Assembly (NCBI RefSeq): GCF_029892045.1
Contig: NZ_CP120368.1
Span: forward strand, 3,534,001 to 3,598,000
Direction: 5' to 3'
Origin: Sinorhizobium numidicum
GTDB lineage: Bacteria; Pseudomonadota; Alphaproteobacteria; Rhizobiales; Rhizobiaceae
DNA length: 64,000 nt
Part shown: in pieces, positions 16,942 through 27,447 of the stretch
Position numbering within the stretch: position 1 is the stretch's first letter
How the letters are laid out: every line of letters starts with the position of its first letter
Made by a program: the position numbers and the translations under genes
The notes under the pieces: generated by a model
What the model saw: only the letters and a program-made list of their open reading frames with translations
The model's database searches: none
What the model was told of the DNA's origin: nothing

Positions 16942-18253
16942 AGCTTCACTTGTTCTGGTCGGGGCGCTGATGGGTGCGACTGCGATGGGCGTCGTCTATT
17001 CGGCAACCATGCCGGCCGTGGCGGCCAATTCGTCGACATACCGCGAACTGGCAATTTTTGGCGACGTGTTCGAGCGCGTGCGCGCGCAATACGTGACGCC
17101 GCCGCAGGACGACAAGCTGATCGAGAATGCCATCAACGGCATGCTCTCCTCGCTTGATCCGCATTCGAGCTACATGAATTCGGCCGATGCGGAGGATATG
17201 CGCACCCAGACGCGCGGCGAATTCGGCGGCCTCGGCATCGAGGTCACGATGGAAGAGGATCTCGTCAAGGTGACGAGCCCGATCGACGATACCCCTGCCG
17301 CCCGCGCCGGCGTGCTCGCAGGCGATTTCATCTCGAAGATCGACGGACAGGATGTTCGCGGCCTGAAGCTCGAGGAAGCGGTCGACAAGATGCGTGGTGC
17401 CGTTGGCACGCCGATCAAACTGACCATTCTTCGCAAGGGCGCGGAAAAGCCGATCGAACTGACGATCGTGCGCGACGTGATCGCGGTACGTGCGGTCAAG
17501 GTCCGCACCGAGGGTGATGTCGGCTATCTCAGGGTGATCTCCTTTACCGAGAAGACCTTCGACGACCTGAAGAAAGGCATCGAGAAGATCAAGACGGAAG
17601 TTCCCGCCGACAAGCTCAAGGGCTATGTCCTTGACCTGCGCCTCAATCCGGGCGGTCTGCTCGATCAGGCGATCAACGTTTCGGATGCCTTCCTGGAGCG
17701 CGGCGAGGTCGTTTCGACCCGCGGCCGCAACCCGGACGAGACCCGCCGCTTCAATGCGACACCGGGCGATCTGAGCGATGGCAAGCCGGTTGTCGTGCTC
17801 GTCAACGGTGGCTCGGCATCGGCATCGGAAATCGTTGCGGGTGCTCTTCAGGATCTCAAGCGCGCGACCGTTCTCGGCACGCGTTCCTTCGGCAAGGGTT
17901 CCGTTCAGACGATCATTCCGATGGGCGAGGCCGGCGCGCTACGTCTGACGACGGCGCTCTATTACACGCCGTCCGGCAAGTCGATCCAAGGTACTGGCAT
18001 TACGCCGGACATCAAGGTCGAGCAGCCGCTGCCGCCGGAACTCTTGGGCAAGGTGGAAGCACAGGGCGAGTCCGATCTGCGCGGCCATATCACGGGCCAG
18101 AACGAGACCGACGAGGGATCGGGTTCTGTTGCCTATGTGCCGCCGGAAACCAAGGATGATCTGCAGCTCAACTATGCGCTTGATCTGCTCCGTGGCAAGA
18201 AGACGGATCCGTCCTTCCCGGCCAGCCCCGAGCAGGCCGAACTCAAGAAGTAA
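16931..18253 (+). CDS. ctpA: Carboxyl-terminal processing protease CtpA (S41)
   Basis: A 440-residue periplasmic serine protease. The N-terminus RRASLVLVGALMGATAMGVVY is a signal or anchor segment, followed by an S41 N-terminal part, a PDZ domain (GLGIEVTMEEDLVKVTSPIDD, DFISKIDGQDV) and the catalytic core. The Ser-Lys dyad is visible as Ser297 in NGGSASASE and Lys322 in SFGKGSVQT. CtpA proteases degrade or mature periplasmic proteins, often murein hydrolases, which suits the overlap with the EnvC-like gene. ATG 16931 is the true start; the long upstream frame lies within the previous gene. Confidence 0.95.
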   Translation: MIRRASLVLVGALMGATAMGVVYSATMPAVAANSSTYRELAIFGDVFERVRAQYVTPPQDDKLIENAINGMLSSLDPHSSYMNSADAEDMRTQTRGEFGGLGIEVTMEEDLVKVTSPIDDTPAARAGVLAGDFISKIDGQDVRGLKLEEAVDKMRGAVGTPIKLTILRKGAEKPIELTIVRDVIAVRAVKVRTEGDVGYLRVISFTEKTFDDLKKGIEKIKTEVPADKLKGYVLDLRLNPGGLLDQAINVSDAFLERGEVVSTRGRNPDETRRFNATPGDLSDGKPVVVLVNGGSASASEIVAGALQDLKRATVLGTRSFGKGSVQTIIPMGEAGALRLTTALYYTPSGKSIQGTGITPDIKVEQPLPPELLGKVEAQGESDLRGHITGQNETDEGSGSVAYVPPETKDDLQLNYALDLLRGKKTDPSFPASPEQAELKK

Positions 18254-18259
18254 ATCCCC

Positions 18260-18295
18260 GTTGCGGTTCCGCGGACAGATCCGGGGAACCGCAAC
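18260..18295 (+). terminator. Hairpin after ctpA (first of two)
   Basis: GTTGCGGTTCC (18260-18270) pairs perfectly with GGAACCGCAAC (18285-18295), an 11-bp stem with a 14-nt loop, 6 bp after the ctpA stop. It has no T run, so it may protect the 3' end or act with the stronger terminator just downstream. Confidence 0.5.
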
Positions 18296-18311
18296 GGCAC
18301 TTCAGACAAAC

Positions 18312-18346
18312 AAAGGCGCCGGGCTGTTCAACCCGGCGCCTTTATA
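18312..18346 (+). terminator. Rho-independent terminator after ctpA
   Basis: AAAGGCGCCGGG (18312-18323) pairs with CCCGGCGCCTTT (18332-18343) around an 8-base loop and leads into TTTATATT. It closes the EnvC-like/ctpA unit and separates it from the YibQ-like gene. Confidence 0.85.
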
Positions 18347-18437
18347 TTATGCACGGCAATGCAGCCGAATCCGCTGATTCTTCGTACACGGCGCATTCCT
18401 CACCGGTAACTTTCCTTCAGGTCGACCGAGGCTCCAT

Positions 18438-19655
18438 TTGGGAACCGATCTCAATGCCCCCCTTGGCCAAAGCCGAAAGGAGAGACCGGCGCGCAAATAC
18501 GATCTGCGCCGAACGATCGGCTATTCCTCCCTCTGCATCTTTGCGCTCGCCATCATTGGCGTTTCGGGTTGGAGCGCCTTCTCACCTGACGGCCTGACCC
18601 GCGCGCCCGGCGCGCCGGATGGTTCCGAGACGACCATCGCTTCCTCCGGGCAGGCGGCACCCTTAGCTGAGCCCGGCCAACCGCGAGGGAACGGCGCCGC
18701 CTCGCTTCGTCCCAACGGGGCATTCTCCGGAGTCCATGTCGAGGAAATGCTGACCAATGACGGTGCGACGGTGACGAAATACACGCCGCGATCGCGCGAG
18801 AGCGATGGTCCGGCGCTGATCAGTACCGGATCGGCCCGAGGTCAGGATCCCCGCATGGCAGCGCTTCCGAACGAGCATCTGCTCGAGGACAGTCCGCAGG
18901 GCCGGCTGCCGATTGTCGGCCCGGACGGATCGCGGCCAATGGATCAATATGCGCGTCCCTGGTCCGGCGCGCGCGGCGTCCGCATCGGCCTTGTCGTCGG
19001 CGGATTGGGTCTCAGCCAGACGGGAACGCAGCGCGCGATAAATGAGCTGCCGCCGGAGGTGACGCTTGCCTTCGCTGCAGCCGGCAACAGCCTGCAGCGC
19101 TGGATGCAGGAAGCACGGCGCGACGGCCACGAGATCCTGTTGCAAATCCCGATGGAGCCGTTCGACTACCCGGACAACGACCCGGGTCCTCGGGCGCTTC
19201 GCGTCTCCCTGAGCGCGACAAAAAACCTGGCCGAATTGCACCGGAGCATGGGTGAGATCACCAATTACACCGGCATCATGAACTATCTCGGCGGTCGCTT
19301 CCTCTCCGAAGCCGACGCACTCGAACCGGTGATGCGCGACCTCGGTAAGCGGGGGCTGCTGTTCCTCGACGACGGCACCTCGGCGCAATCGCTCTCCGGG
19401 ACCCTCGCCGGCGCCTTCGATGTGCCGCACGGCTACGCCGATCTCGTAGTCGACGGCGAGATCAGCCGCGGCGCGATCCTGCGCAAGCTTGATGAACTCG
19501 AGCGCATTGCGCGGCGCAACGGCGGCGCGATCGGCGTCGCTTCCGCCTTCGACGAAAGCGTCGAAACGATTGCAAAATGGATGGAGGAAGCCGGCGGCCG
19601 CGGCATCGAATTCGTCGGCGTTTCCGCACTCGTCAACGATCCGCAACAAAGATGA
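18438..19655 (+). CDS. Divergent polysaccharide deacetylase family protein (YibQ-like)
   Basis: A 405-residue protein with one membrane anchor (TIGYSSLCIFALAIIGVSGW, near 26-45), a Pro/Gly/Ser-rich linker, and a C-terminal divergent polysaccharide deacetylase domain: RIGLVVGGLGLSQTGTQRAI, EILLQIPMEPFDYPDNDPG, TNYTGIMNYLGGRF and GLLFLDDGTSAQS. The family normally follows EnvC and CtpA homologues in proteobacteria and is assumed to act on cell-envelope glycans; substrate unknown. TTG 18438 with GAGG upstream is the apparent start. Confidence 0.85.
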   Translation: MGTDLNAPLGQSRKERPARKYDLRRTIGYSSLCIFALAIIGVSGWSAFSPDGLTRAPGAPDGSETTIASSGQAAPLAEPGQPRGNGAASLRPNGAFSGVHVEEMLTNDGATVTKYTPRSRESDGPALISTGSARGQDPRMAALPNEHLLEDSPQGRLPIVGPDGSRPMDQYARPWSGARGVRIGLVVGGLGLSQTGTQRAINELPPEVTLAFAAAGNSLQRWMQEARRDGHEILLQIPMEPFDYPDNDPGPRALRVSLSATKNLAELHRSMGEITNYTGIMNYLGGRFLSEADALEPVMRDLGKRGLLFLDDGTSAQSLSGTLAGAFDVPHGYADLVVDGEISRGAILRKLDELERIARRNGGAIGVASAFDESVETIAKWMEEAGGRGIEFVGVSALVNDPQQR

Positions 19656-19660
19656 GTTAC

Positions 19661-19760
19661 TGCATGTTCCGTTAAATCGGAGTCGATTTAACGATAAAAA
19701 CATGCAGCAATTCAAAGTGCTACAGCGACCTTTGTGCGTCTGAAAGAGGCAGGCGCTGTA
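19661..19760 (-). repeat. Two-hairpin intergenic repeat (RIME-like), copy C
   Basis: A full-length, well preserved copy in reverse orientation: the TGCATGTTCCGTTAAATCG hairpin, the linker AATTCAAAGTGCT, then the ACAGCGACCTTTGTGCGTCT hairpin ending GCGCTGTA. It lies between the YibQ-like gene and rppH and could be transcribed with both. Confidence 0.85.
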
Positions 19761-19901
19761 GGGGAGATGCAAGGGCTGATCTCAAACGTCTGGCTGTGAA
19801 CCATTTTGCGTTCGCATCCGGCCGCTTACGCATCGGAACCGATCGGTGGGTGATCTCGGGTGATCAAAATCGCCGGATCCGGCCAAGGAAGGGAAGCAAG
19901 C

Positions 19902-20429
19902 ATGAGCAAGGATAAAGGCAAGGTTGTGAAGGCGGAGGACCTGCCCTACCGGCCCTGCGTCGGTGTCATGGTCCTGAACCGCCAGGGCCTTGTCTGGGCC
20001 GGGCATCGGGTCGCCGTCGGCAATTCGGAATACGACGGTTCACCGCAGCGGTGGCAGATGCCGCAGGGCGGCATCGACAAAGATGAAGATCCGCTGAAGG
20101 CCGCCTATCGTGAACTCTATGAAGAAACCGGCATCCACTCGGTCTCGCTGCTCGCCGAGGCGCCGAACTGGATCAACTATGATCTGCCACCGCATCTCAT
20201 CGGTATTGGTCTGAAGGGCAAGTACCGCGGCCAGACGCAGCGCTGGTACGCCTTCCGCTTCGAGGGCGATGAGAGCGAGATCGCCATCAACCCACCGCCA
20301 GGCGGCCATGATCCGGAATTCGATGCCTGGGAGTGGAAGCCGATACGCGAATTGCCGGAGTTGATCGTGCCCTTCAAGCGCAAGGTCTATGAAGAGGTCA
20401 TTGCGGCTTTTTCCCATCTCATAAGCTGA
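19902..20429 (+). CDS. rppH: RNA pyrophosphohydrolase
   Basis: A 175-residue Nudix enzyme that removes pyrophosphate from 5' ends of RNA and so triggers mRNA decay. The Nudix box [20 protein letters not shown], followed by TGI, matches the GX5EX7REUXEEXGU pattern; [21 protein letters not shown] and [10 protein letters not shown] before it and [22 protein letters not shown] after it are typical of RppH/IalA. ATG 19902 is chosen because GGAAGGGA lies just upstream; an earlier in-frame start at 19860 is less likely. In related intracellular bacteria the orthologue is called invasion protein A. Confidence 0.95.
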   Translation: MSKDKGKVVKAEDLPYRPCVGVMVLNRQGLVWAGHRVAVGNSEYDGSPQRWQMPQGGIDKDEDPLKAAYRELYEETGIHSVSLLAEAPNWINYDLPPHLIGIGLKGKYRGQTQRWYAFRFEGDESEIAINPPPGGHDPEFDAWEWKPIRELPELIVPFKRKVYEEVIAAFSHLIS

Positions 20430-20520
20430 CCGCGGCCGGATCGATCGCGGCGCCGGCGGCAGGTCTCAGATGACAAGAAAACTCCGCGCGTTGGACGCGC
20501 GGTGTTGTAAATCTTTCAAA

Positions 20521-20620
20521 TACAGCGCCGCGCGTCTTTTCAGACGCAAGGTCGCTGCAACGTTTGGAATTAATGCATAATTTTGTCCTTAAGCCGGATC
20601 CGATTTAGGGAATTATGCAG
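20521..20620 (+). repeat. Two-hairpin intergenic repeat (RIME-like), copy D
   Basis: Full-length copy: CAGCGCCGCGCGTCT pairs with AGACGCAAGGTCGCTG, then the second hairpin from TGCATAATTTTGTCCTTAAG to ATTATGCAG with changed but compensating tips (ATAATT/AATTAT). Compensating changes suggest the fold matters. It lies between convergent rppH and bfr. Confidence 0.8.
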
Positions 20621-20633
20621 TGGGTCAGAAAAT

Positions 20634-21119
20634 TCACTCGGCTTCGTCGGCAGGGGCGGCGTTGAGTTGGCCGTATTTTGCCTCGCCGATCTTTTTGAGC
20701 AGATCGAGCTGGGTTTCGAGGAAATCGATGTGGCTTTCCTCGTCGGCGAGCAGTTCCTCGAAGAGCTTCATGGAGACATAATCGCCGGCGGCGTGACAGA
20801 CGTCGCGGGAATTCTTGTAGGCGCTGCGGGCGTCGTATTCGCCGGCGAGATCGGCTTCCAGAACTTCCTTAACGTTCTGCCCGATGCGCAAGGGTGCGAC
20901 GGTCTGCAGATTGGGGTGGCCGTCGAGGAAGATGATGCGGTCGATGAGTTTGTCCGCGTGGTGCATTTCGTCGATGGATTCGGCACGCTCTTTCTTGGCC
21001 AGGAGTGTGTAGCCCCAGTTTTGGAGGAGACGGTAATGCAGCCAGTACTGATTAACCGCACCGAGTTCGAGAAAGAGCGCTTCGTTAAGCTGCTCGATGA
21101 CCTTTATGTCGCCTTTCAA
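20634..21119 (-). CDS. bfr: Bacterioferritin
   Basis: A 161-residue haem-containing ferritin subunit that oxidises and stores iron in a 24-mer shell. The diiron ligands are in place: Glu18 ([15 protein letters not shown]), Glu51 and His54 (DEMHHADKL), Glu94 ([11 protein letters not shown]), Glu127 and His130 ([12 protein letters not shown]); Met52 is the usual haem ligand. The C-terminal tail [12 protein letters not shown] is slightly longer than in E. coli Bfr. Its start overlaps the bfd gene by 35 bp, so iron storage and its release partner are co-expressed. Confidence 0.97.
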   Translation of the reverse strand: MKGDIKVIEQLNEALFLELGAVNQYWLHYRLLQNWGYTLLAKKERAESIDEMHHADKLIDRIIFLDGHPNLQTVAPLRIGQNVKEVLEADLAGEYDARSAYKNSRDVCHAAGDYVSMKLFEELLADEESHIDFLETQLDLLKKIGEAKYGQLNAAPADEAE

Positions 21120-21396
21120 GATCCGCCCTCCGGTTTGCTTCGTGGAATTGTTTGAGGCGGGTCATGAAATCAAATATCTCGGCTTCCGTCGAGTCGCGAC
21201 GGGCGTGATATTGCTCGGTGGTCCGGATGATGATGCCGACGACGTTGGGGAAGCAGCCACAGCAGCGGCCGCGTTTTTCCATCGCGTGGTAGACCTTCGC
21301 CGGCACGATCAACTGCCAACAGTCCTCGTCGAGAAGGCTGATGATCGTGTCTTCGATTTCTTTTTCACTGATGAAATTACAGCTGCAAACCAGCAT
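21085..21396 (-). CDS. bfd: Bacterioferritin-associated ferredoxin
   Basis: A 103-residue [2Fe-2S] protein thought to reduce bacterioferritin so that stored iron can be released. The cluster cysteines appear as MLVCSCNF at the start and [11 protein letters not shown] near residues 44-54. Start 21396 is chosen because conservation begins at MLVCSC; the longer frame adds a non-conserved leader. The C-terminal 40 residues are charged and longer than E. coli Bfd. It lies directly upstream of and overlaps bfr, the classic pair, and an ICE/Irr-like box lies about 105 bp upstream. Confidence 0.9.
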   Translation of the reverse strand: MLVCSCNFISEKEIEDTIISLLDEDCWQLIVPAKVYHAMEKRGRCCGCFPNVVGIIIRTTEQYHARRDSTEAEIFDFMTRLKQFHEANRRADLERRHKGHRAA

Positions 21397-21499
21397 CTCG
21401 TCTTGCCTGTGAAACGCAACGCCATGAATTATTTTTATAAAGCAAAAGAGGATATTTGCCGTCAAGAAAAAACTCCTCAGGGCGAATAGAGGCAGTGAG

Positions 21500-21514
21500 T
21501 TAGATTGATTCTAA
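21500..21514 (-). promoter_or_regulatory. Candidate iron-control element (ICE/Irr box) for bfd-bfr
   Basis: TTAGATTGATTCTAA is a near-perfect 7-1-7 palindrome (one mismatch) about 105 bp before the bfd start, matching the TTAGAA...TTCTAA pattern that rhizobial Irr recognises. Irr is known to repress iron-storage genes when iron is low. The location and neighbouring genes support the call; binding is not shown. Confidence 0.55.
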
Positions 21515-21663
21515 ACTTGAGGAAAAGCTTCGTATTTTCATTACATTAGAGGATTCTAGGGAGGATATCTCCCCTTCCGATTTTTTGTCTTTTAGGGAAG
21601 AACCTGCGACATTTTTACACAGAGGCAAGCGAGGAATGCCACGGATGCTTTCGCGATCTACCG

Positions 21664-24600
21664 TCAATGGAAGTTGCGCCCTTTCGGCATGACATCGGCC
21701 GCTTCATCCGTCTGTTCGCGCTGCTCTCGAGCCGTGCGGGCAGGCAAGGCCAAACGCAATTGCTTCAGTGCCTTCTTTTCACGGGCATCTGCCGTCGGCC
21801 GCAACGCCTCGTCTGTTCGCTCGTTGGCCGCGAAACGCCGCGCCTCCTTGCGCAAGAGGCCGAGCATTGGCGTTATGTCTTCGACATGTTCGGCGACCAC
21901 ATGAATGACACCGCTTTCGCTCTGTAAGCGGCCACGGACCTTCACAAGCCGCGAACCCATGACCTCTCGCCGATATTTATTGAACGTCTTTTCCCAGACA
22001 ATGATGTTGGCGACACCGGTCTCGTCCTCGATCGTCATGAAGATGACGCCCTTGGCAGAGCCCGGCCGCTGGCGAACGAGAACCAGGCCTGCCACAGTCA
22101 CCCTTCTTCCCGTTGCCGTCTGTGCCAGAGCCCGATTGGAAAGGATGCCCATTCGCGAGAAATCGTCCCGCATGAAGGAAACCGGATGGGCTTTCAGGGA
22201 GAGTGTCAGGTATCGGTAATCATTGACCACATGCTCTCCTTCGAGCATATCAGGCAGGATGACGGCTGGCTCGGCCATTAGACCCGCGGACCCCGCGCCA
22301 TCGAAAAGCGGCAGACGCTCGACCGCAGACGTTTCATCCAGCGCTTTCACCTCCCAGAGGGCAGCACGCCGGTCGAGGCCGATCGAGCGGAAGGCATCGG
22401 CATCCGCAAGGCGTTCCAGGACGGATCGGGTCAGTCCGGAACGGATCCAGAGATCGTGAACGGAGCGGTATCCCTGCCCCCTCTGGGCGACAAGCCTGTC
22501 CATATCCGTTTGCCTCAACCCCTTGACCAGCCTGAACCCGAGGCGAACCGCCTTCTGCGTCTGGATCACATCTCGCATTCCGGCGTGGCGAGGCTCGATC
22601 GCCTTCTTATCGAACATGTCTGTGCCTTCAAGCAGGGCATCCCAATTCGAATGACTGATGTCGACCGGCAGTACCTTGACCCCGTGTTCCCTGGCATCGC
22701 GCACCAGTTGGGCCGGCGCATAGAAACCCATCGGCTGCGAATTCAGGATCGCTGCGCAGAAGACATCCGGATAGTAGGCCTTGAACCAGGACGAGGCATA
22801 GACAAGGGATGCGAAAGAGGCCGCATGGCTTTCGGGGAAGCCGTATTCGCCAAACCCTTCGATCTGTCTGAAGCAGCGTTCGGCGAAATCCTTGTCGTAA
22901 CCGTTCCTGACCATGCCATCGATCATCTTCTGCTTGAAGGTATGAATCGTGCCGGTCCGCTTGAAGGTCGCCATGGCGCGCCGCAGGCGATCGGCTTCGC
23001 TGGGTGAAAAGCCGGCGGCGGTGATCGCGATCTGCATCGCCTGCTCCTGGAACAGCGGCACCCCGAGCGTCCTTTCCAGCACCGCCTTCAATTCCGGGCT
23101 CGGATATTCGACCGGCTCCTGCCTTTCACGCTGTGCTTCGCGCCGCTTCAGGTAGGGATGCACCATATTGCCCTGAATGGGGCCCGGGCGGACGATCGCG
23201 ACCTCGATCACCAGATCATACATTTCGCGCGGCTGAAGGCGCGGCAGCATGCTCATCTGCGCACGGCTTTCGATCTGGAAAACGCCGATCGTATCGGCGC
23301 GGCAGATCATGTCGTAAACGACTGGCCTCTGGTCCTCATAGATTTCCGCGAGCGTTTTCTGCTCATGATAATGCGCCTCCAGAAGCTTGAAGGCCTTGGC
23401 GAGGCAGGTCAGCATGCCGAGCGCCAGCACATCGACCTTCAAGATCTTCAAATGATCGAGATCGTCCTTGTCCCATTCGATCATGTAGCGATCGGGCATG
23501 GCCGTGTTCATGATCGGCACGACCTCGTCGAGCCGATCGCGGGTGATGACGAAGCCGCCGACATGCTGCGACAGATGTCGCGGAAAATTCATGAGAAGGC
23601 TGGCATAGGCAAGGACGCGTTTCGTGAGCGGATCGGATATATCGAGACCCGCACCTTTCGCCTGGTCTTCGCTGAAGGACGAGGTGCTCCAGCCCCAGAT
23701 CGAACTCACGAGGGCCGACTGGACATCCTCTGAAAGGCCGAACGCCTTGGCGACCTCGCGCCCGGCGGAGCGTGACCGATAGCTGATAACCGCAGCGGTA
23801 AGGCCGGCATGCTCCTTGCCATAGGTTCTGTATATATGCTGGATGACCTCTTCCCGTTGCTCGTGCTCGAAATCGACATCGATATCAGGCGGCTCATCAC
23901 GATCGCGCGACAGGAAACGATCGAAAAGCAGCGTGAACTTCTGGGGATCGACCTCGGTGATGCCGAGACAGAAACAGACCGATGAATTGGCCGCAGACCC
24001 CCGCCCCTGGCAAAGGATTTCCGCATCGCGGGCAAACTTCACCAGTTTGTGCACGGTGAGAAAATAGGGTTCGTATTTCTTGTCGTGAATGAGTTCCAGT
24101 TCGTATTCGATCTGCCGCTTCACCTTTTCCGGCACACCGTCGGGATAGCGTTTGACCGCTCCTTCGGCGACAAGCCTTTTCAAGGTTTCGGCCGGTGTCT
24201 CTCCTTCGGCGTTTTCATCCGGATATTGATGGCTGAGTTCGTCGAGATTGAAGGAGAGCCGTTTGAAAAACTTTCGCGCATTAGCGATCGCCTCGGGATA
24301 ATCGCTGAAAAGCCTGGCCATTTCCTTCGGGCTCTTCAGATGTCTTTCGGCATTTTTCTGAAGCAGGAAGCCGGCGCCGGCGATCGTCACATGTTCGCGA
24401 ATTGCGGTCACGACATCCGCAAGAGGCCTGTAGTGCGGGTCGTGGTAGAGCACGTCATTGGTGGCCAGAAGCCCGACACCCGCCTTCCGGGCGAGTGCGG
24501 CAAGAACAGCAAAATCATGCCGGTCGAAACCGTCATAATGCGGTGTCAGACCGAGAAAGAGCCTGTCGCCCGCGTGATCCTGCAATTTTTGCAGGAGTCC

Positions 24601-25020
24601 TCCTACCGCTTCTGGTTCCGGCCGCCCTTCGCCTTGCATGAGGATGAGAAGAAGATCCTCCTGCCACTCCAGAAGATCGGCAAGATTGAGGGTACAGTCG
24701 CCTTTCTTCGAGCGTAGATTCCCGGCGCTGAGCAGCCGGCAAAGATGTCCCCATCCTCGCCTGTTCCGGGGATAGGCCAGGATATCAGGCGTACCGTCGG
24801 CAAAAACGAGACGGGCGCCCGGCTGGAAAGGATAGCCCTCCACCTTTGCCTTGGCATGCGCCCGGACGACCCCTGCAACGCTGTTGCGGTCAGCGATACC
24901 GAGGCCGGCAAGTCCGATCTTCTTGGCAAAGACGATCATTTCCTCAGCCGGCGCCGCACCCTCGAGGAAGGAAAAATTCGTCCGCGTGCCAAGCTCGTAG
25001 AAGATCGGGCCCTCACTCAT
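21664..25020 (-). CDS. dnaE2: Error-prone DNA polymerase DnaE2
   Basis: A 1118-residue alternative C-family polymerase, the catalytic member of the SOS mutasome used in translesion synthesis. It opens with a PHP domain ([22 protein letters not shown], then [16 protein letters not shown]), followed by the Pol III alpha core with the acidic motif [13 protein letters not shown] and [26 protein letters not shown], and a C-terminal OB fold ([18 protein letters not shown]). Start 25020 is used because the reading upstream to 25224 lies in imuB. Third gene of imuA-imuB-dnaE2, overlapping imuB by 4 bp, under the SOS box at 27448. Confidence 0.96.
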   Translation of the reverse strand: MSEGPIFYELGTRTNFSFLEGAAPAEEMIVFAKKIGLAGLGIADRNSVAGVVRAHAKAKVEGYPFQPGARLVFADGTPDILAYPRNRRGWGHLCRLLSAGNLRSKKGDCTLNLADLLEWQEDLLLILMQGEGRPEPEAVGGLLQKLQDHAGDRLFLGLTPHYDGFDRHDFAVLAALARKAGVGLLATNDVLYHDPHYRPLADVVTAIREHVTIAGAGFLLQKNAERHLKSPKEMARLFSDYPEAIANARKFFKRLSFNLDELSHQYPDENAEGETPAETLKRLVAEGAVKRYPDGVPEKVKRQIEYELELIHDKKYEPYFLTVHKLVKFARDAEILCQGRGSAANSSVCFCLGITEVDPQKFTLLFDRFLSRDRDEPPDIDVDFEHEQREEVIQHIYRTYGKEHAGLTAAVISYRSRSAGREVAKAFGLSEDVQSALVSSIWGWSTSSFSEDQAKGAGLDISDPLTKRVLAYASLLMNFPRHLSQHVGGFVITRDRLDEVVPIMNTAMPDRYMIEWDKDDLDHLKILKVDVLALGMLTCLAKAFKLLEAHYHEQKTLAEIYEDQRPVVYDMICRADTIGVFQIESRAQMSMLPRLQPREMYDLVIEVAIVRPGPIQGNMVHPYLKRREAQRERQEPVEYPSPELKAVLERTLGVPLFQEQAMQIAITAAGFSPSEADRLRRAMATFKRTGTIHTFKQKMIDGMVRNGYDKDFAERCFRQIEGFGEYGFPESHAASFASLVYASSWFKAYYPDVFCAAILNSQPMGFYAPAQLVRDAREHGVKVLPVDISHSNWDALLEGTDMFDKKAIEPRHAGMRDVIQTQKAVRLGFRLVKGLRQTDMDRLVAQRGQGYRSVHDLWIRSGLTRSVLERLADADAFRSIGLDRRAALWEVKALDETSAVERLPLFDGAGSAGLMAEPAVILPDMLEGEHVVNDYRYLTLSLKAHPVSFMRDDFSRMGILSNRALAQTATGRRVTVAGLVLVRQRPGSAKGVIFMTIEDETGVANIIVWEKTFNKYRREVMGSRLVKVRGRLQSESGVIHVVAEHVEDITPMLGLLRKEARRFAANERTDEALRPTADAREKKALKQLRLALPARTAREQREQTDEAADVMPKGRNFH

Positions 25021-26636
25021 GCGAAAACTCCATGCATGAACCAGCGGGCCGAAGAGACCTCCCTTCCGAAAAGACCTTCGCGGAACAGCCAGAAACGGCG
25101 GCCCTCCTGGTCCTCGACCCGAAAGTAGTCGCGCGTGGGATGGCCCTCCCCATCGAGCCACCATTCGGCGGCAATGCGTTCCGGTCCCTCGGCACGGGCG
25201 ACGCGATACTGGGTCTTTCGCCAATTGAAGCTGCGGGGGGCGCCGTCGGGCACCTCGGCCGTCGCCTCCACCAGTTCAGGATGAGCGAAAATCCGCAAGG
25301 GGCGGTTCTCAGGAAAAGTCTTTTCTTCGGTTGGAGAAGAATCCATCAGCGCCGCGACATCCCTCAAAGCTGCAAATCCGCCCGCCCGCTCCGGCAGATG
25401 GCTTTCGGCAAGGGTCGTAATCATCAGGCTATCCGGCCCGAAACGGGCAGCTACCTTGTCGGCGAAGGCTGCAAGCGGCTGGCTTTCGTCGGGCGCACCG
25501 GAAAAATCCTGCTGAGCAGGATCGAGCCTTTCGCTTCGCAGGACGGAAAGCCGCAGGATTTCGAATCCGTAACCTGCGTCAAGATCATCATGGATTGCCT
25601 GCAACCGCTCGCGAAAGAGAGCCGCAATGCGGTCGACGTCATTCAAGGCGGCGGCCGCATGCGCCTGAACGCGAAACACCCGGCCATCGACGCGGAAAAG
25701 CAGAAGCTCGAACAGACGCCCGCCTTCGCCATGTCGCTCCAGGGAGGACCGAAGGTCCTTGGCGAGATGCCGGGTCAGTTCGAGAATGTGCTCTTCATCC
25801 TGAAGCGGCTCGGCGAGCCGGCGTTCGGACGAAAAGCTCGGCACGGGCAGGCGGGGCGAAAGAGGCTCGTCCTCCTGGCCTCTCGCCTGATCGAGCCTTA
25901 GGAGGAGCAAGGAGCCGAAACGGCGGGCCAACGGCGCGCGCGGCGCTTCGAGAAGGTCGCCGATCTGCTTCAGCCCGACCCGCTCGAGGAGGGCGGTGGT
26001 TTCCGCCGGCAGGCGCAGTGCGGCAACCGGCAAGGGGGCGAGGATCCGTTCGGCATCCTCGGCCTGGATGACGGCAGCATTGCCATACCGGGCAACGGCC
26101 CAGGACAGGCCGGCAGAGGAGGAAATGGTCGCCCGCGCCTCGACGCCGAGCGAAAAAAGACGCGAAAGCACGTCGTTCACCAGCGCCTTCTCGCCGCCAT
26201 GAAGATGCGCGCAGCCGGTGATATCGAGGAACAGGCCCTCTTTTCCGTCAAGCGCGACCAGCGGCGTATAGCGATCGCACCAGTCAGCAAGCCCCTCCAG
26301 AAAAGCCTGGTCCGCCGCCGGATCGGCGGCAATCACGTCGAGCGACGGGCACATGGCGCGGGCTTCTGCAGCCCCCTGGCCGCGCTTCAAGCCTATACGT
26401 TCCGCAAGCCCGTCGAGCGCCACGAGACGCATGGCATTGTCGATCTTGGCGGCAAAAACCACAGGCGGATGATCAGGACGCCCGCGAGAAAGCCAGGAGG
26501 CGCCCCACCGATTCCGCGCTACTCGATCGGCCGGCAGATGCGGAAAGTGGATCGACAGAATTCGCTGGCTGTGCGCCTCTCTGAAGAGCGACGGATTGGT
26601 GCTGCTCGATGGGGTAAAAGCGGCGGTCATGGGCAT
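25017..26636 (-). CDS. imuB: ImuB, Y-family polymerase-like mutasome factor
   Basis: About 540 residues, related to Y-family polymerases but normally lacking the catalytic acidic residues; ImuB links DnaE2 to the beta clamp. [20 protein letters not shown] begins the conserved part, followed by palm-like segments ([38 protein letters not shown]) and the helix-hairpin region [26 protein letters not shown]. The start is uncertain: ATG 26636 or 26630 both precede the conserved region but make a 164-bp overlap with imuA; no closer ATG is present. The stop overlaps the dnaE2 start by 4 bp. Confidence 0.88.
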   Translation of the reverse strand: MPMTAAFTPSSSTNPSLFREAHSQRILSIHFPHLPADRVARNRWGASWLSRGRPDHPPVVFAAKIDNAMRLVALDGLAERIGLKRGQGAAEARAMCPSLDVIAADPAADQAFLEGLADWCDRYTPLVALDGKEGLFLDITGCAHLHGGEKALVNDVLSRLFSLGVEARATISSSAGLSWAVARYGNAAVIQAEDAERILAPLPVAALRLPAETTALLERVGLKQIGDLLEAPRAPLARRFGSLLLLRLDQARGQEDEPLSPRLPVPSFSSERRLAEPLQDEEHILELTRHLAKDLRSSLERHGEGGRLFELLLFRVDGRVFRVQAHAAAALNDVDRIAALFRERLQAIHDDLDAGYGFEILRLSVLRSERLDPAQQDFSGAPDESQPLAAFADKVAARFGPDSLMITTLAESHLPERAGGFAALRDVAALMDSSPTEEKTFPENRPLRIFAHPELVEATAEVPDGAPRSFNWRKTQYRVARAEGPERIAAEWWLDGEGHPTRDYFRVEDQEGRRFWLFREGLFGREVSSARWFMHGVFA

Positions 26637-27426
26637 TCCATTCCAGACAGATGTCAGCAGGTGCGTAACCCCTGCTTTTTTCGACAAGGAGGTGAAAGGC
26701 GGGATGACCGATGCTGCCGCAAAGCACCAAGCCATCGGGGAGAGGGCGTTCGCCGGCCGGCGCCGGCTTGATCTGAAACCGGAAGAAGGCGCTGCTCGCC
26801 TCCTCCTCTCCCGCCTGCCGGAAAAGAAGAAGAGGCACTCCGCCCGCCCGGGCTCTGACATGCAGGCGTCTGCTCTCACCTAGGGCAAGACAGGCGGGAT
26901 TGCCGCGGATCTCCAGAACGACGGCAGCAAAGACCGGCACTTGAAGCGCCGTTTCGGCAATCCAGAGCGCATCCTTGACCGTGCGTGCCGAAAGGAAGAG
27001 AAAACGCTTGATGTCGAGCCCGTAGGACTTGAGCCCCGGCGCGTAGAGATGCCCAGCCTCACGAGAAGCAAGCGCTTGGCTGATCCACAGGACTGGCGCC
27101 AGATGCCCCTTCTCCGTCCTCATACGCTGATAAAGCACCGCAAGCGCCGTTACGAAACCGGCAGCCGCACCGGCATCGCGGGTTTCGCCATTGCGGATTT
27201 CCGTCATGCCTTCAAGCGGAAGTCCGCCTTCGAGCACATCATCGAGCCGCGGGATTCCGAGGGGCAGAACCTTGCGACGGGAGCTCCCTTCCCTGTCGCG
27301 CCGAAAACCGGCGGAATCGTTCACCTTAGCTGCCCGAGCGATCCCCGGCAGCCTGCGGTCTTCAATCCGTGCGATGGTTTCGCGAAGGGAAAGAACGGTT
27401 TCCCGTTGCACGGCGGTCTCGGCCAT
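26473..27426 (-). CDS. imuA: ImuA, RecA-like mutasome factor
   Basis: A 317-residue RecA/SulA-like protein, the first gene of the imuA-imuB-dnaE2 cassette required with DnaE2 for damage-induced mutagenesis. RKVLPLGIPRLDDVLEGGLP is the RecA-like start of the core; a canonical Walker A is not evident, as in other ImuA. ATG 27426 is chosen because GGAG lies nine bases upstream; an alternative ATG at 27441 would place the SOS box almost at the start codon. The upstream GTTC-N7-GTTC site predicts LexA repression. Confidence 0.88.
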   Translation of the reverse strand: MAETAVQRETVLSLRETIARIEDRRLPGIARAAKVNDSAGFRRDREGSSRRKVLPLGIPRLDDVLEGGLPLEGMTEIRNGETRDAGAAAGFVTALAVLYQRMRTEKGHLAPVLWISQALASREAGHLYAPGLKSYGLDIKRFLFLSARTVKDALWIAETALQVPVFAAVVLEIRGNPACLALGESRRLHVRARAGGVPLLLFRQAGEEEASSAFFRFQIKPAPAGERPLPDGLVLCGSIGHPAFHLLVEKSRGYAPADICLEWNAHDRRFYPIEQHQSVALQRGAQPANSVDPLSASAGRSSSAESVGRLLAFSRAS

Positions 27427-27447
27427 GACGGTCAACTCCATGCAGAT

